Of a stretch of DNA of 6,350 nt, positions 1-6,340 are shown in pieces. This stretch comes from Planctomycetaceae bacterium TMED10 (GTDB lineage: Bacteria > Planctomycetota > Planctomycetia > Pirellulales > UBA7805), in NCBI GenBank assembly GCA_002168195.1, contig NHBP01000019.1, positions 24,729 to 31,078 on the forward strand, given 5' to 3'. The notes under the pieces were generated by a model. The model was not told the origin of the DNA. It did no database searches and saw only the letters and a list, made by a program, of their open reading frames with translations. The stretch's first letter is position 1; every line of letters begins with the position of its first letter. The position numbers were made by a program, and so were the translations under genes.

Positions 1-24
1 AAACTTATAGAGCGATCAAAAACC

Positions 25-771
25 ATGAGTGCTGGCACAGGAAAGCTCACGTGGACAGAGGATCTGGCGGCAGAAATCCAGCAGCAGAGTCGTCGTCTCG
101 AAACGGCATCGCCGGAAGAGATCATTGCCTGGGCTGTAGAGCGTTTTTTTCCGCATCTTACGATGGCAACCGCGTTCGGTCCCGAAGGCTGTGTCATTCT
201 AGCAATGCTCGCAGAGATTGAACCGCGGACGCATGTTTTTAATCTCGAGACCGGCTATCAATTCAAAGAGACACTCGATCTTCGTGATCGCATATGTGAA
301 AAGTATGAAATTGATGTGGAGCTAAAAAAACCATCTCTTTCGGTTGACGAATACGAAAAATTAAACGGAGGTCCGCTGCACCAGATTAATCCCGACCAAT
401 GTTGCATGGATCGAAAAATTAAAATTCTCCACGAAGCGGTTGCAGACAAGCACGCGTGGATGAGTGGGATTCGCCGGGACCAAAGCCCCGATCGTGCGCA
501 GGCCCCGATTGTGGGCTGGGATAAGCGTTTCGGCCTGGTCAAAATCAGCCCGTTGGCAAATCAGACCAAGTCGATGATTTGGAACCGAATTTTGAAGGAA
601 GATATACCCTACAATCCCCTTCACGATCAGGGTTATCCGAGCATTGGGTGTTGGCCATGTACCCGAAAGATCAGTATCGGTGAAGACGAAAGAGCGGGTC
701 GCTGGAGTGGTCAAGAAAAAACAGAGTGCGGTTTACACACCATTGAATTTGAGCAGGGTGGGGGAATTTAA
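25..771 (+). CDS. cysH: Assimilatory adenylyl-sulfate (APS) reductase, [4Fe-4S] type
   Basis: Cytoplasmic enzyme of assimilatory sulfate reduction. It reduces adenylyl sulfate to sulfite and AMP, with thioredoxin or a similar donor regenerating the enzyme. The 248 aa length is normal for the family. Visible motifs: the nucleotide-binding loop AFGPEG (residues 50-55), LETG (74-77), the GIRRDQS..RA motif (148-158) and the catalytic C-terminal motif ECGLH (234-238, Cys235). Two further cysteine pairs, CC at 126-127 and CxxC at 209-212, are the ligands of the [4Fe-4S] cluster that marks APS-using reductases; PAPS-using enzymes of the E. coli type lack them. This favours APS as substrate (EC 1.8.4.10). 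The ATG has no clear Shine-Dalgarno sequence in the 24 upstream bases available, but the N-terminal length fits. The next gene, 59 bp downstream on the same strand, is an Rrf2-family regulator, so the two may be co-regulated. Identification is firm; the APS preference is inferred from the cysteines. Confidence 0.95.
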   Translation: MSAGTGKLTWTEDLAAEIQQQSRRLETASPEEIIAWAVERFFPHLTMATAFGPEGCVILAMLAEIEPRTHVFNLETGYQFKETLDLRDRICEKYEIDVELKKPSLSVDEYEKLNGGPLHQINPDQCCMDRKIKILHEAVADKHAWMSGIRRDQSPDRAQAPIVGWDKRFGLVKISPLANQTKSMIWNRILKEDIPYNPLHDQGYPSIGCWPCTRKISIGEDERAGRWSGQEKTECGLHTIEFEQGGGI

Positions 772-782
772 ATCAGGCTTTC

Positions 783-812
783 TTGACGACCCGGCATTCA
801 CTTTGTAATGAT
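783..812 (+). promoter_or_regulatory. Possible sigma-70-like promoter for the Rrf2 gene
   Basis: TTGACG (783-788) is followed after 18 bases by AATGAT (807-812), which matches TATAAT at four of six positions. The start codon at 831 lies about 19 bases further on, so the leader would be very short. An AAAAAGG stretch (814-820 region) ten bases before the ATG is the only candidate ribosome-binding site. This is a consensus match only, in a phylum whose promoters are poorly characterised. The regulator may instead be read through from cysH. Confidence 0.22.
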
Positions 813-830
813 AAAAAGGTTACTTAGCAG

Positions 831-1259
831 ATGAAAATATCGGCCAAAACAGAATACGCATGTATTGCAATTCTTGAGTTGGCATCGCGGTATGACTCGT
901 CGAATCCTGCCCGCGTGCGAGATTTAGCGGAAGCCCACAATATTCCGATGCGATTTCTAGTGCAAATATTATTGCAAATGAAGGCTTCTGGTTTCGTGGT
1001 CAGCACGCGCGGAAAATCGGGTGGCTATCAATTGAATCGCCCACCGCAAAAAATTACGTTGGCGGAAGTCATGTCCGCAATTGAGGGCCCAAAGCTCATC
1101 GACGAGAGTGTCAAACAGGACAAGAGTTCCATGGCCCGGGCTTTAAGAGAAGTTTGGGATGAAGCTGGGCATGCCCGGCAAGAAGTTTTAGAATCGGTGA
1201 CGGTGGCAGAATTGCTTGATCAGACGAACGCGTCTACGGGTCTCATGTACTACATCTGA
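831..1259 (+). CDS. Rrf2-family transcriptional regulator, CymR-like, without Fe-S cysteines
   Basis: DNA-binding regulator of 142 aa, a typical Rrf2 length. It opens with MKISAKTEYA, the usual Rrf2 start. A winged helix-turn-helix covers about residues 8-70, with the recognition region near AEAHNIPMRFL (33-43) and the wing RGKSGGY (60-66). Rrf2 sensors such as IscR and NsrR bind an Fe-S cluster through three cysteines at about positions 90-105. This protein has none there: its only cysteine is Cys11. The C-terminal part, with EVLESVTVAELL (118-129) and a final MYYI, resembles from memory CymR of Bacillus, the cluster-free Rrf2 repressor of cysteine metabolism that works with CysK. Its place directly after cysH supports a sulfur or cysteine role, but the target genes and signal are inferred. 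Family assignment is firm; the CymR-like function is moderate. No gene symbol is given because orthology is unproven. Confidence 0.9.
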   Translation: MKISAKTEYACIAILELASRYDSSNPARVRDLAEAHNIPMRFLVQILLQMKASGFVVSTRGKSGGYQLNRPPQKITLAEVMSAIEGPKLIDESVKQDKSSMARALREVWDEAGHARQEVLESVTVAELLDQTNASTGLMYYI

Positions 1260-1278
1260 ATCGCAGCAGGATGGAGTA

Positions 1279-3372
1279 TTAGATGATCAGCCGCACCCCG
1301 CCAAGCTCGGCCAAACCGTACATCATCTGATCGCCGGGAGATCCGATGAACATGAAGTTCTTCGGGATGTTCCATTCTTGTGAAAGTTTCTCGATTAAAT
1401 GCGGCCCAAAATCGCCCTTGAGCACAACGAAATCAATCTCGATGCTCGGGTAGGTTGCGTTGAGAAAGTCAAGATTTTCTTTTAAATCGCCCGGTACATC
1501 AGACTCATTATTCACTACGGTTACAATTTTTATCCGATTTGTGTGCTCATTGTTTCTTACGTATAGCATTGCGTTGTTAATATTGGCAATGTTATCTCCA
1601 CGCGTGAAAAACACGATTTGTTGAGAGTTGATATTTTCAATCATTTGCCGTATCCACTGCGTAATTTTATAAAGCGGTTGTAGGAATCCGCTAATCATAT
1701 TTCTAAGAATGAAAAGACATAATTTAAGCAGTGCAATTCTTTCGAGCATCATGGCGACGATCAACACTGACGGTAGAAAATACCATAGAAACGTTACCAC
1801 ATTCGAAAACCCATCCGAACCGGTCGTCGCGAAACTTTGGTGATGCAGGTTATTGATTTTGAAAACACCAGAATCGACTCGAATTTCTAATGATGCCTCA
1901 GGCCCTTTTTCCAGCGTATTGAAATTTAGAACACCATTGGTCGCCTCGGCAACCACTCCGGTTTGCGAAGTTGATCGATTAAATTGCGCAGAAAAATCGG
2001 AAAACGAACCTCCTCGATTAATATAAAAAGAATCGTTGCCTTTGGGGCCGGTCACGGTAATTTGAGCATTTGCGTCGAAAGTATTGTTCTTTCCTAAGTG
2101 GTATAGCTCGGCCGAGTGCTCCATCACGGTATTTCCAACAAGCCCGGCAATGACCCCAAACAGAGCAACCAGTACCGAGAGCCACGGTGCAGTTGTTGGT
2201 CTTGGTAGTCGTTGGCGACGAACCTTGAGTAAAATATTACCAAGGCAGAAGAGAGCCATGACCGTTAGAAAAGAAATGGTGTAAACCCCAGCCAATGCCT
2301 CGAGTTTTCCATGGGTAATCAATAGTATCGAAACCGAAAGCAAAAAGAAGGCAACAATAATCCGTGAAGTCGTACCGCGCTTGGTTTCTTTGAGCAAGAA
2401 CTGTGGTAGGCATCGATCAAGAGCCATTCGATGAACAAGACCGTTGACCCCCACGTAGCTTGTCAGCACAGCTCCACTGAGCACGAGGACTGCATCGAGA
2501 GAAATAATCCATGCCAGCCAGTTTCCGTGTCCAGCAACATACCCGATGTTTGCTAAGAGCGCATTTTTATTGGCTCCATTGAGTCCATCGAGGGGAATAA
2601 TGGAGAGGGCGAGAATTGCCATCATGGGGTTCAAAATACTCACGGCGATCCACATGTTGCGTAATGTTTTTGGAAAAACACCCTCTGCTTGCTGTTCGAC
2701 AAAATTTGCCGAACTTTCAAAACCAGAGATTCCCAAAAGTGCGGCAGAAAATCCAAAAAAGATTGCCAGCATGGGGCTGTAATCGCTCGGAGTTGCGAGG
2801 TTGGTTTCGAGTGTAGAGATTCCTTCGAAACATACGTAAATCACGCCGACAACAATAAGCAGTGAAAGACTTACTAGATGAATAATAAAGATATAGATCG
2901 CCACCACAGCCGATTCGCTGATGCCAACAATAGTGAGCACCATAAACACGGCAAGCAGTCCAATGGTTAAACCGATGATCGTGGAATCGCCCCAATCGGT
3001 TGGCCAGAGTCGTTGTAGATAATGGATAGCCTCATTTGCCGATAACACGGCGGTGGTCATATAAGATAAAATGGTAAGACAAGCCGCTAAGGATGCTCTG
3101 AATTTACTGGTTGTGTTGAGTAGTGCGTTGTATGCCCCACCATTCAGGGGCAAGGCACCAACGACCTCAGCGTAAATCGAGCGAAACAGATACAGCAGCC
3201 CGGCTACAAGAAGAAGGGCGAGCGGCGCCCAACGACCAGATACGAGAATGGCGAGCGCTGAAACGTATAAACAAGAGGAAGTGATGTCGTTGCCACAAAT
3301 GGCGGTCGATGCAAGTTGACCGAGGCCACCGTGCTTGTGCTCAATTCCGTATTGACTGTCACTGATGCTCAT
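1279..3372 (-). CDS. APC-superfamily permease with extracytoplasmic flagellin-IN-like insert and C-terminal USP-like domain
   Basis: Inner-membrane transporter of 697 aa when started at the ATG at 3372. About eleven hydrophobic segments lie between residues 20 and 416 (first around GNDITSSCLYVSALAI, 27-42), a twelfth at about 522-545, and the arrangement fits an amino acid-polyamine-organocation (LeuT-fold) permease. VVGALPLNGGAYN (70-82) follows TM2 and is typical of these carriers. With a cytoplasmic N-terminus, the TM11-TM12 loop (about 420-520) faces outward; it holds a beta-rich insert described separately. The tail from about 584 to 697 is a soluble alpha/beta domain, predicted cytoplasmic. 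Substrate unknown: amino acid is the default guess. The reading frame is open back to a TTG at 3456 (28 extra residues, no transmembrane content); the ATG is preferred although neither start has a clear Shine-Dalgarno sequence. The gene converges on the Rrf2 gene with a 19-bp gap. Not split or frameshifted. Family confident, substrate not. Confidence 0.85.
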   Translation of the reverse strand: MSISDSQYGIEHKHGGLGQLASTAICGNDITSSCLYVSALAILVSGRWAPLALLLVAGLLYLFRSIYAEVVGALPLNGGAYNALLNTTSKFRASLAACLTILSYMTTAVLSANEAIHYLQRLWPTDWGDSTIIGLTIGLLAVFMVLTIVGISESAVVAIYIFIIHLVSLSLLIVVGVIYVCFEGISTLETNLATPSDYSPMLAIFFGFSAALLGISGFESSANFVEQQAEGVFPKTLRNMWIAVSILNPMMAILALSIIPLDGLNGANKNALLANIGYVAGHGNWLAWIISLDAVLVLSGAVLTSYVGVNGLVHRMALDRCLPQFLLKETKRGTTSRIIVAFFLLSVSILLITHGKLEALAGVYTISFLTVMALFCLGNILLKVRRQRLPRPTTAPWLSVLVALFGVIAGLVGNTVMEHSAELYHLGKNNTFDANAQITVTGPKGNDSFYINRGGSFSDFSAQFNRSTSQTGVVAEATNGVLNFNTLEKGPEASLEIRVDSGVFKINNLHHQSFATTGSDGFSNVVTFLWYFLPSVLIVAMMLERIALLKLCLFILRNMISGFLQPLYKITQWIRQMIENINSQQIVFFTRGDNIANINNAMLYVRNNEHTNRIKIVTVVNNESDVPGDLKENLDFLNATYPSIEIDFVVLKGDFGPHLIEKLSQEWNIPKNFMFIGSPGDQMMYGLAELGGVRLII
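1282..1623 (-). other. Domain: C-terminal universal-stress-protein-like alpha/beta region of the permease
   Basis: The last ~114 residues of the permease alternate strands and helices: QQIVFFTRG, a helix, RIKIVTVVNN, a helix, IEIDFVVLKGD, a helix, NFMFIGSPGD, a helix, VRLII. This order matches the universal stress protein fold found at the C-terminus of some APC and cation-chloride transporters. GSPG near the end recalls the G-x-x-G-9x-G nucleotide motif, but the next glycine comes one residue late (ten residues between), so nucleotide binding is doubtful. Predicted cytoplasmic, with a probable regulatory role by analogy. Confidence 0.5.
1858..2076 (-). other. Domain: flagellin 'hook IN'-like insert in the permease
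   Basis: Residues about 433-505 of the permease (from the ATG at 3372) follow the flagellin IN motif pattern: ITVTGPKGNDSF, then G-x-SFSDFSAQFN, then TGVVAEATNGVLNF, then a GPEASLEI stretch and SGVF. In flagellins the same order occurs: a strand with G-x-x-G, a G-[ST]-x-x-x-[IF]-x-x-x-[IVF]-N helix, TGV-x-A, a short G-x-L strand, an [S/T]..G...[VI].V strand and an SG-[TV]-F ending. The insert sits between TM11 and TM12, in a loop predicted to face away from the cytoplasm. The resemblance was judged by eye from knowledge of the family, not by a profile search. Confidence 0.6.
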
Positions 3373-3599
3373 AATGCCCACAGCTGACCCGGGGTAGACA
3401 GAAATGGAAGCTCTTGCATCATTCTGTCCGGATTGATCTGCTCTCGATGATAGCAAGCCGAATCAGGCTCTGTCTATTGCGCGAAGCGGATCTAAATAAG
3501 CAAAAGTGTTCGTCACATCGCCGCAGTCAGCAGCTTAGGTGCCGGGCTTTTGTATAAAAAGCAGGAGGATAACCCAAAAATGCCGAAGTGCGCTGTTTC

Positions 3600-4511
3600 T
3601 CAAGAGGCGTCGTCGCCGACTCCATCGCCAATCGAGCCAAGTGGAGCTAGCTCTTGAGCCGGTGTGTCATTCGAAATCGCTAACACATGACCGTCCAGAT
3701 AGACGAATGGCGTACTATCGGGATGGGGCCCACCAAACCAACTGTCCATGTGTGCTGTCCCGGCTTCTTTTTCCTGAGGCAAACCCTGGGTCAGTGTTGC
3801 AAAAATTGCATCCGGATTATCTCCCGAAAAAAAGGCGGTATCACCGAGTTGCCAGGCCTGTTTCCATGGCTCTACTGCTGGATCAGGTGCGAGATCAAAC
3901 CCGTGTCGCTGGCCGATCATTACGGTGCGACTTGCGCCATCCGTTACCTGAGAAGGCCGAACACGAGAATTCGTGTGGATTGCGCCCGCTGATGCGAGAT
4001 TCAGAGTATCACCATTTGCACCGTAAAGAATTTCTGCTCCAGGACATGCCGCATAATCGCCCCCTGCCGCAACTCCAGTCACTTCTGGTGCGGCATCATC
4101 GTTATCAAAATTACGATTTGCAATAAAATTACCGCGCGTGGGACAAATGAAAGTCACAACTGGAGTCCGCATTGCGATCGCATTCTCTTCCTCATCGACC
4201 CGGAAGTCTTTATCAAAACTATCGAAAGTAGATTCTTCTCCCATGTAGGGTAGAAGACGAAAAGCCCAGGAAACAGAATACTGTTTCGTGTTGTCACGAC
4301 CCGTGGGGTAATGCTTTCGAGCTTCGGCATATTGTAAGCTCGCCAACCCGATTTGTTTCAGATTACTTTTGCACTGTGTGAGACGCGCCGCTTCACGTAC
4401 CGATGAAAGAGCTGGTAGCAATAACGCGACCAGAATACCGATAATCGCAATCACAACCAGTAATTCCACCAGCGTAAAACCGCGAGAACCTTTTGAAAAC
4501 GACAAAGTCAT
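3600..4511 (-). CDS. DUF1559 / H-X9-DG pseudopilin-like protein with type IV prepilin leader
   Basis: Protein of 303 aa in the large planctomycete family of type II secretion pseudopilin-like proteins; cellular role largely unknown, presumed anchored in the membrane and exposed outside the cytoplasm. The leader [10 protein letters not shown] ends at a prepilin peptidase site, G11/F12 in RGFTLVELL, with the conserved +5 glutamate at residue 16, followed by a hydrophobic helix (about 12-36). The DUF1559 start motif follows: [20 protein letters not shown] (38-57). CysPT at 123-125 and the diagnostic ending [17 protein letters not shown] (260-276) complete it, with His263 and Asp273-Gly274 giving exact H-X9-DG spacing. 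The start at 4511 is chosen over the open frame back to 4646 because AAGGAG lies at 4521-4526, nine bases upstream, and the leader then has normal length. The gene stands alone, after a terminator that closes msrA, so it probably has its own promoter. Confidence 0.93.
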   Translation of the reverse strand: MTLSFSKGSRGFTLVELLVVIAIIGILVALLLPALSSVREAARLTQCKSNLKQIGLASLQYAEARKHYPTGRDNTKQYSVSWAFRLLPYMGEESTFDSFDKDFRVDEEENAIAMRTPVVTFICPTRGNFIANRNFDNDDAAPEVTGVAAGGDYAACPGAEILYGANGDTLNLASAGAIHTNSRVRPSQVTDGASRTVMIGQRHGFDLAPDPAVEPWKQAWQLGDTAFFSGDNPDAIFATLTQGLPQEKEAGTAHMDSWFGGPHPDSTPFVYLDGHVLAISNDTPAQELAPLGSIGDGVGDDAS

Positions 4512-4520
4512 GGAATGAAA

Positions 4521-4526
4521 CTCCTT
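4521..4526 (-). promoter_or_regulatory. Ribosome-binding site deciding the start of the DUF1559 gene
   Basis: Read on the - strand this is AAGGAG, nine bases before the ATG at 4511. It is the clearest Shine-Dalgarno site before any gene in the window, and it rules out the longer frame that begins at 4646. Confidence 0.8.
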
Positions 4527-4582
4527 AGCCATTACAGGTACAGGAAATAGAATCGCTAGGCTAAAGCCGAAGGGGAATCGTA

Positions 4583-4621
4583 TTGCAACCAGGTGGGCTG
4601 TCGCGTGCGACAAAGTTGCAA
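4583..4621. repeat. Nested inverted repeats upstream of the DUF1559 gene, possible operator
   Basis: An inner perfect dyad TGTCGC-GT-GCGACA (4599-4612, 6-bp arms, 2-base centre) is flanked by an outer inverted pair, TTGCAAC (4583-4589) and GTTGCAA (4615-4621). The outer and inner centres are about 3.5 bases apart, so together they would make a bulged stem. It lies 70-110 bases upstream of the start codon. It could bind a dimeric regulator or form a leader hairpin. There is no U-tract, so it is not a terminator. Function not known. Confidence 0.4.
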
Positions 4622-4654
4622 CTCTCAGTACACATCTTAACAACAAACTCCAAG

Positions 4655-4685
4655 AAAAGCCCCCCGCCGGAGAGGGGAATCTTTT
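4655..4685 (-). terminator. Rho-independent terminator of msrA
   Basis: On the - strand AAAAG-A-TTCCCC pairs with GGGGGG-CTTTT (G-T pairs allowed, one bulged A) around the loop TCTCCGGC. This gives an approximately 11-bp stem ending in a run of T. It begins 33 bases after the msrA stop codon. The structure is nearly symmetric, so it might also work on the + strand, but no + strand gene ends here. It separates msrA transcription from the DUF1559 gene. Confidence 0.7.
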
Positions 4686-4718
4686 AGAGCTATTGCGTCC
4701 AGGAATAACGAGTTGTCG

Positions 4719-5417
4719 TTATTTGTTTTGTCCTGATCCGATTTGAATTTGATCGGCGAAGAGTTTTCGGATTTTTTTTAACTTAGGCTCGATGACTGCC
4801 TGACAGTAACGCATTCCTTTATTCGCTTGATAAAAGTTTTGATGGTTTGACTCGGCCGGATAAAATGTTGTCAGCGGCGCGATCTCAGTGACAACCGGTC
4901 CGCGAAAAATGTTAGCTCGGTCAAGTTTGCGCATTGCATCTTCGGCAATCTCTTTTTGTTCCTGGTCATGATAGAGGATAATAGACCGGTATTGTGTGCC
5001 GATATCATTGCCCTGACGGTTGAGAGTCGTGGGGTCATGGCTTTGCCAAAATGCCTCTAGCAGACGAGGGTAGGAAACTTTTTTTGGATCGTAGGTGACT
5101 TGTACGACTTCGGCGTGGCCAGTCAAACCGCTGCAGATATCTTTGTACGTTGGATCAGGGAGAAAGCCCCCGGCGTAACCAGAGACAACCTTCTTCACGC
5201 CATCAAACTGTTCGAAAACAGCCTCGGTGCACCAGAAGCACCCACCACCAAAGGTCGCCAGTGCCATTCCATCCGCAGCCTTGGATTTTTCATTCTCATT
5301 CACAGAAGTCACCTCAGTTTGCAACGGATTAGCGACCGACAACCGCATTTGAATCATCAGCGAGATTCCGATAATGGTCGCAGTCGATAGAAGATACATT
5401 TTGCTGGAAGAAAACAT
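4719..5417 (-). CDS. msrA: Peptide methionine sulfoxide reductase MsrA, exported
   Basis: Reduces the S form of methionine sulfoxide, free or in proteins, back to methionine, repairing oxidative damage. The 232 aa exceed the core family by an N-terminal extension. The catalytic motif GCFWC is at residues 59-63 with nucleophile Cys60. GHAEVVQV (100-107), DIGTQYRS (138-145) and the late HQNFY (192-196) are other family motifs. Cys205 in MRYC is the likely resolving cysteine. Residues 1-29 look like a signal peptide or membrane anchor: Lys6, a hydrophobic stretch LLSTATIIGISLMI, and VANP with a possible cleavage after Ala29. The repair would then happen outside the cytoplasm. About 25 residues of polar linker follow. 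The ATG at 5417 gives the complete signal; a second Met at residue 7 is less likely. A terminator closes the gene. The FHA gene lies 104 bp upstream on the same strand, with no terminator seen between them, so read-through is possible. Confidence 0.95.
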   Translation of the reverse strand: MFSSSKMYLLSTATIIGISLMIQMRLSVANPLQTEVTSVNENEKSKAADGMALATFGGGCFWCTEAVFEQFDGVKKVVSGYAGGFLPDPTYKDICSGLTGHAEVVQVTYDPKKVSYPRLLEAFWQSHDPTTLNRQGNDIGTQYRSIILYHDQEQKEIAEDAMRKLDRANIFRGPVVTEIAPLTTFYPAESNHQNFYQANKGMRYCQAVIEPKLKKIRKLFADQIQIGSGQNK

Positions 5418-5521
5418 TTTACGTCACGCTTCTAATGCAATAGTTCAGGGGCAATGAATCGGATGCCGATGTCTTTGATGAAATGGAACAGGAAATAGAG
5501 CGAATTTATTTACAATGATCG

Positions 5522-6181
5522 TTAAGTGTTATTTTTAAGAAAATGATCCAGCGCGTGGCCTTCCTCTTCTGTTTCCTCTTTATTTGCCGACCGATTATTT
5601 TTGCGAAGATTTTGCTTTTTGGATTTACCTGGCTGGCCTGGCTGGCCTGGTTGGTTTGTTTTTTTCTTCGAGCTCAATTTTAGCCGATCAAATCCAGGTT
5701 CAGCCGATTTGCCGGCAACTTTATGAGGCCCCAGGTTCAGGGGCATGGAGTCATCGATGCCCAAAAAACTTCCCTCAATCGTCTCTTGGTAGTGAACGTT
5801 GGATGGCGACTCAGTCTCTGGTTGAGGGCACTCATTCAGAACACCACAGTCACCCGTGTAAGGATCGTGTGAAATACTGCGGTCATCATTTTTACAAACG
5901 ACTTCGAGTGTCACCGGACCCACGGTCAAAAAATCTCCCGTTTCTATTTTAGTGGGACTCGCAATTTTTTCTTCATTTACAAAAGTGCCATTTGATGAGT
6001 TGAGGTCCTCTACAAATAAAGTGCCATTTTTTTCATATAAGCGGCAGTGCTCCCGACTTACAACGGAGGTGCGTACCTTGAGAGTCGCTTCCCCGCTACG
6101 GCCGACGATGGTAGGCAATTTGAGTGAAATTTCAGCCTCCGTTGCTCCCTCAATAACAATTAATTTAGCTTCGATAGCCAT
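5522..6181 (-). CDS. FHA-domain protein with disordered, QPG-repeat and lysine-rich tail
   Basis: Protein of 219 aa. Residues about 5-96 form a forkhead-associated domain, which binds phosphothreonine peptides: GR at 27-28, the SREHC motif (42-46) and LNSSNGTFVNEEKI (60-73) carry the phosphate- and peptide-binding residues, and LTVGPVTLEVV (85-95) closes the fold. It is likely a cytoplasmic partner of Ser/Thr kinase signalling, but no kinase or phosphatase is in the window. The remaining 120 residues look disordered: a polar linker with several prolines, a QPGQPGQPG stretch (177-185), a basic Lys/Arg/Asn patch (about 186-201) and an acidic EETEEEE-like run (202-207). No transmembrane segment or second domain is recognised. 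MAIEAKLIVI is a normal start for such proteins, although no Shine-Dalgarno sequence precedes the ATG. Domain call firm; pathway unknown. Confidence 0.9.
   Translation of the reverse strand: MAIEAKLIVIEGATEAEISLKLPTIVGRSGEATLKVRTSVVSREHCRLYEKNGTLFVEDLNSSNGTFVNEEKIASPTKIETGDFLTVGPVTLEVVCKNDDRSISHDPYTGDCGVLNECPQPETESPSNVHYQETIEGSFLGIDDSMPLNLGPHKVAGKSAEPGFDRLKLSSKKKTNQPGQPGQPGKSKKQNLRKNNRSANKEETEEEGHALDHFLKNNT
5629..5655. repeat. Three-copy 9-bp tandem repeat inside the FHA gene
   Basis: The unit CCTGGCTGG occurs at 5629-5637 and 5638-5646, with a one-base variant CCTGGTTGG at 5647-5655. Because the unit is nine bases, each copy encodes one Gln-Pro-Gly on the - strand and changes in copy number would keep the frame. 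It lies in the predicted disordered tail. Confidence 0.85.
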
Positions 6182-6312
6182 AGCAGGTCTGTGCGAGCGG
6201 TGGGCGATGTGATTCGAAGGAGGTAACGTTAGAATTTCCGAGCATCCATGCCTACTCTCGCATTCTATGAGATGCCCCCCGCGGTTACAATCAGATGGAT
6301 TTATCTATTGAG

Positions 6313-6340
6313 ATTATAGCGAGACGAGTCTAAAAGCCAC
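6313..6340 (-). promoter_or_regulatory. Candidate promoter for the FHA gene
   Basis: On the - strand a perfect TATAAT (6313-6318) is preceded, after 16 bases, by a weak -35 match GTGGCT (6335-6340). Transcription would start near 6306 and leave a leader of about 125 bases before the FHA ATG. The rest of 6182-6350 holds no gene that I can support. The -10 match is good, the -35 is poor. Confidence 0.3.

Noticed and set aside
258..714. Open frames on the - strand inside cysH
   Set aside because: cysH carries all family motifs in its own frame; these products show no domain or signal.
2084..2995. Several short open frames on both strands inside the permease
   Set aside because: They have no domain and no ribosome-binding site, and they fall inside a continuous permease frame.
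3456..3470. Short inverted repeat AGCC-N6-GGCT near the permease start
   Set aside because: Arms of four bases are expected often by chance.
3546..3562. Perfect hairpin GCTTTT-GTATA-AAAAGC downstream of the DUF1559 gene
   Set aside because: The stem is AT-rich and only 6 bp, with no T-run after it on either strand, so I do not call it a terminator.
3539..4126. Open frame of 195 codons on the + strand opposite the DUF1559 gene
   Set aside because: It is rich in Arg, His, Cys and Pro, has no recognisable domain, and lies almost entirely against a well-supported gene with family motifs on the - strand. It is a reverse-strand shadow.
5584..6212. + strand open frames opposite the FHA gene, and an open frame at 5100-5390 opposite msrA
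   Set aside because: They mirror well-supported genes and have no features of their own.
6217..6316. AAGGAGGT on the + strand at 6217-6224, with a 23-codon frame starting at 6248
   Set aside because: The ATG is about 23 bases away, too far for this ribosome-binding site, and the peptide has no recognisable character. No other start lies at suitable spacing.
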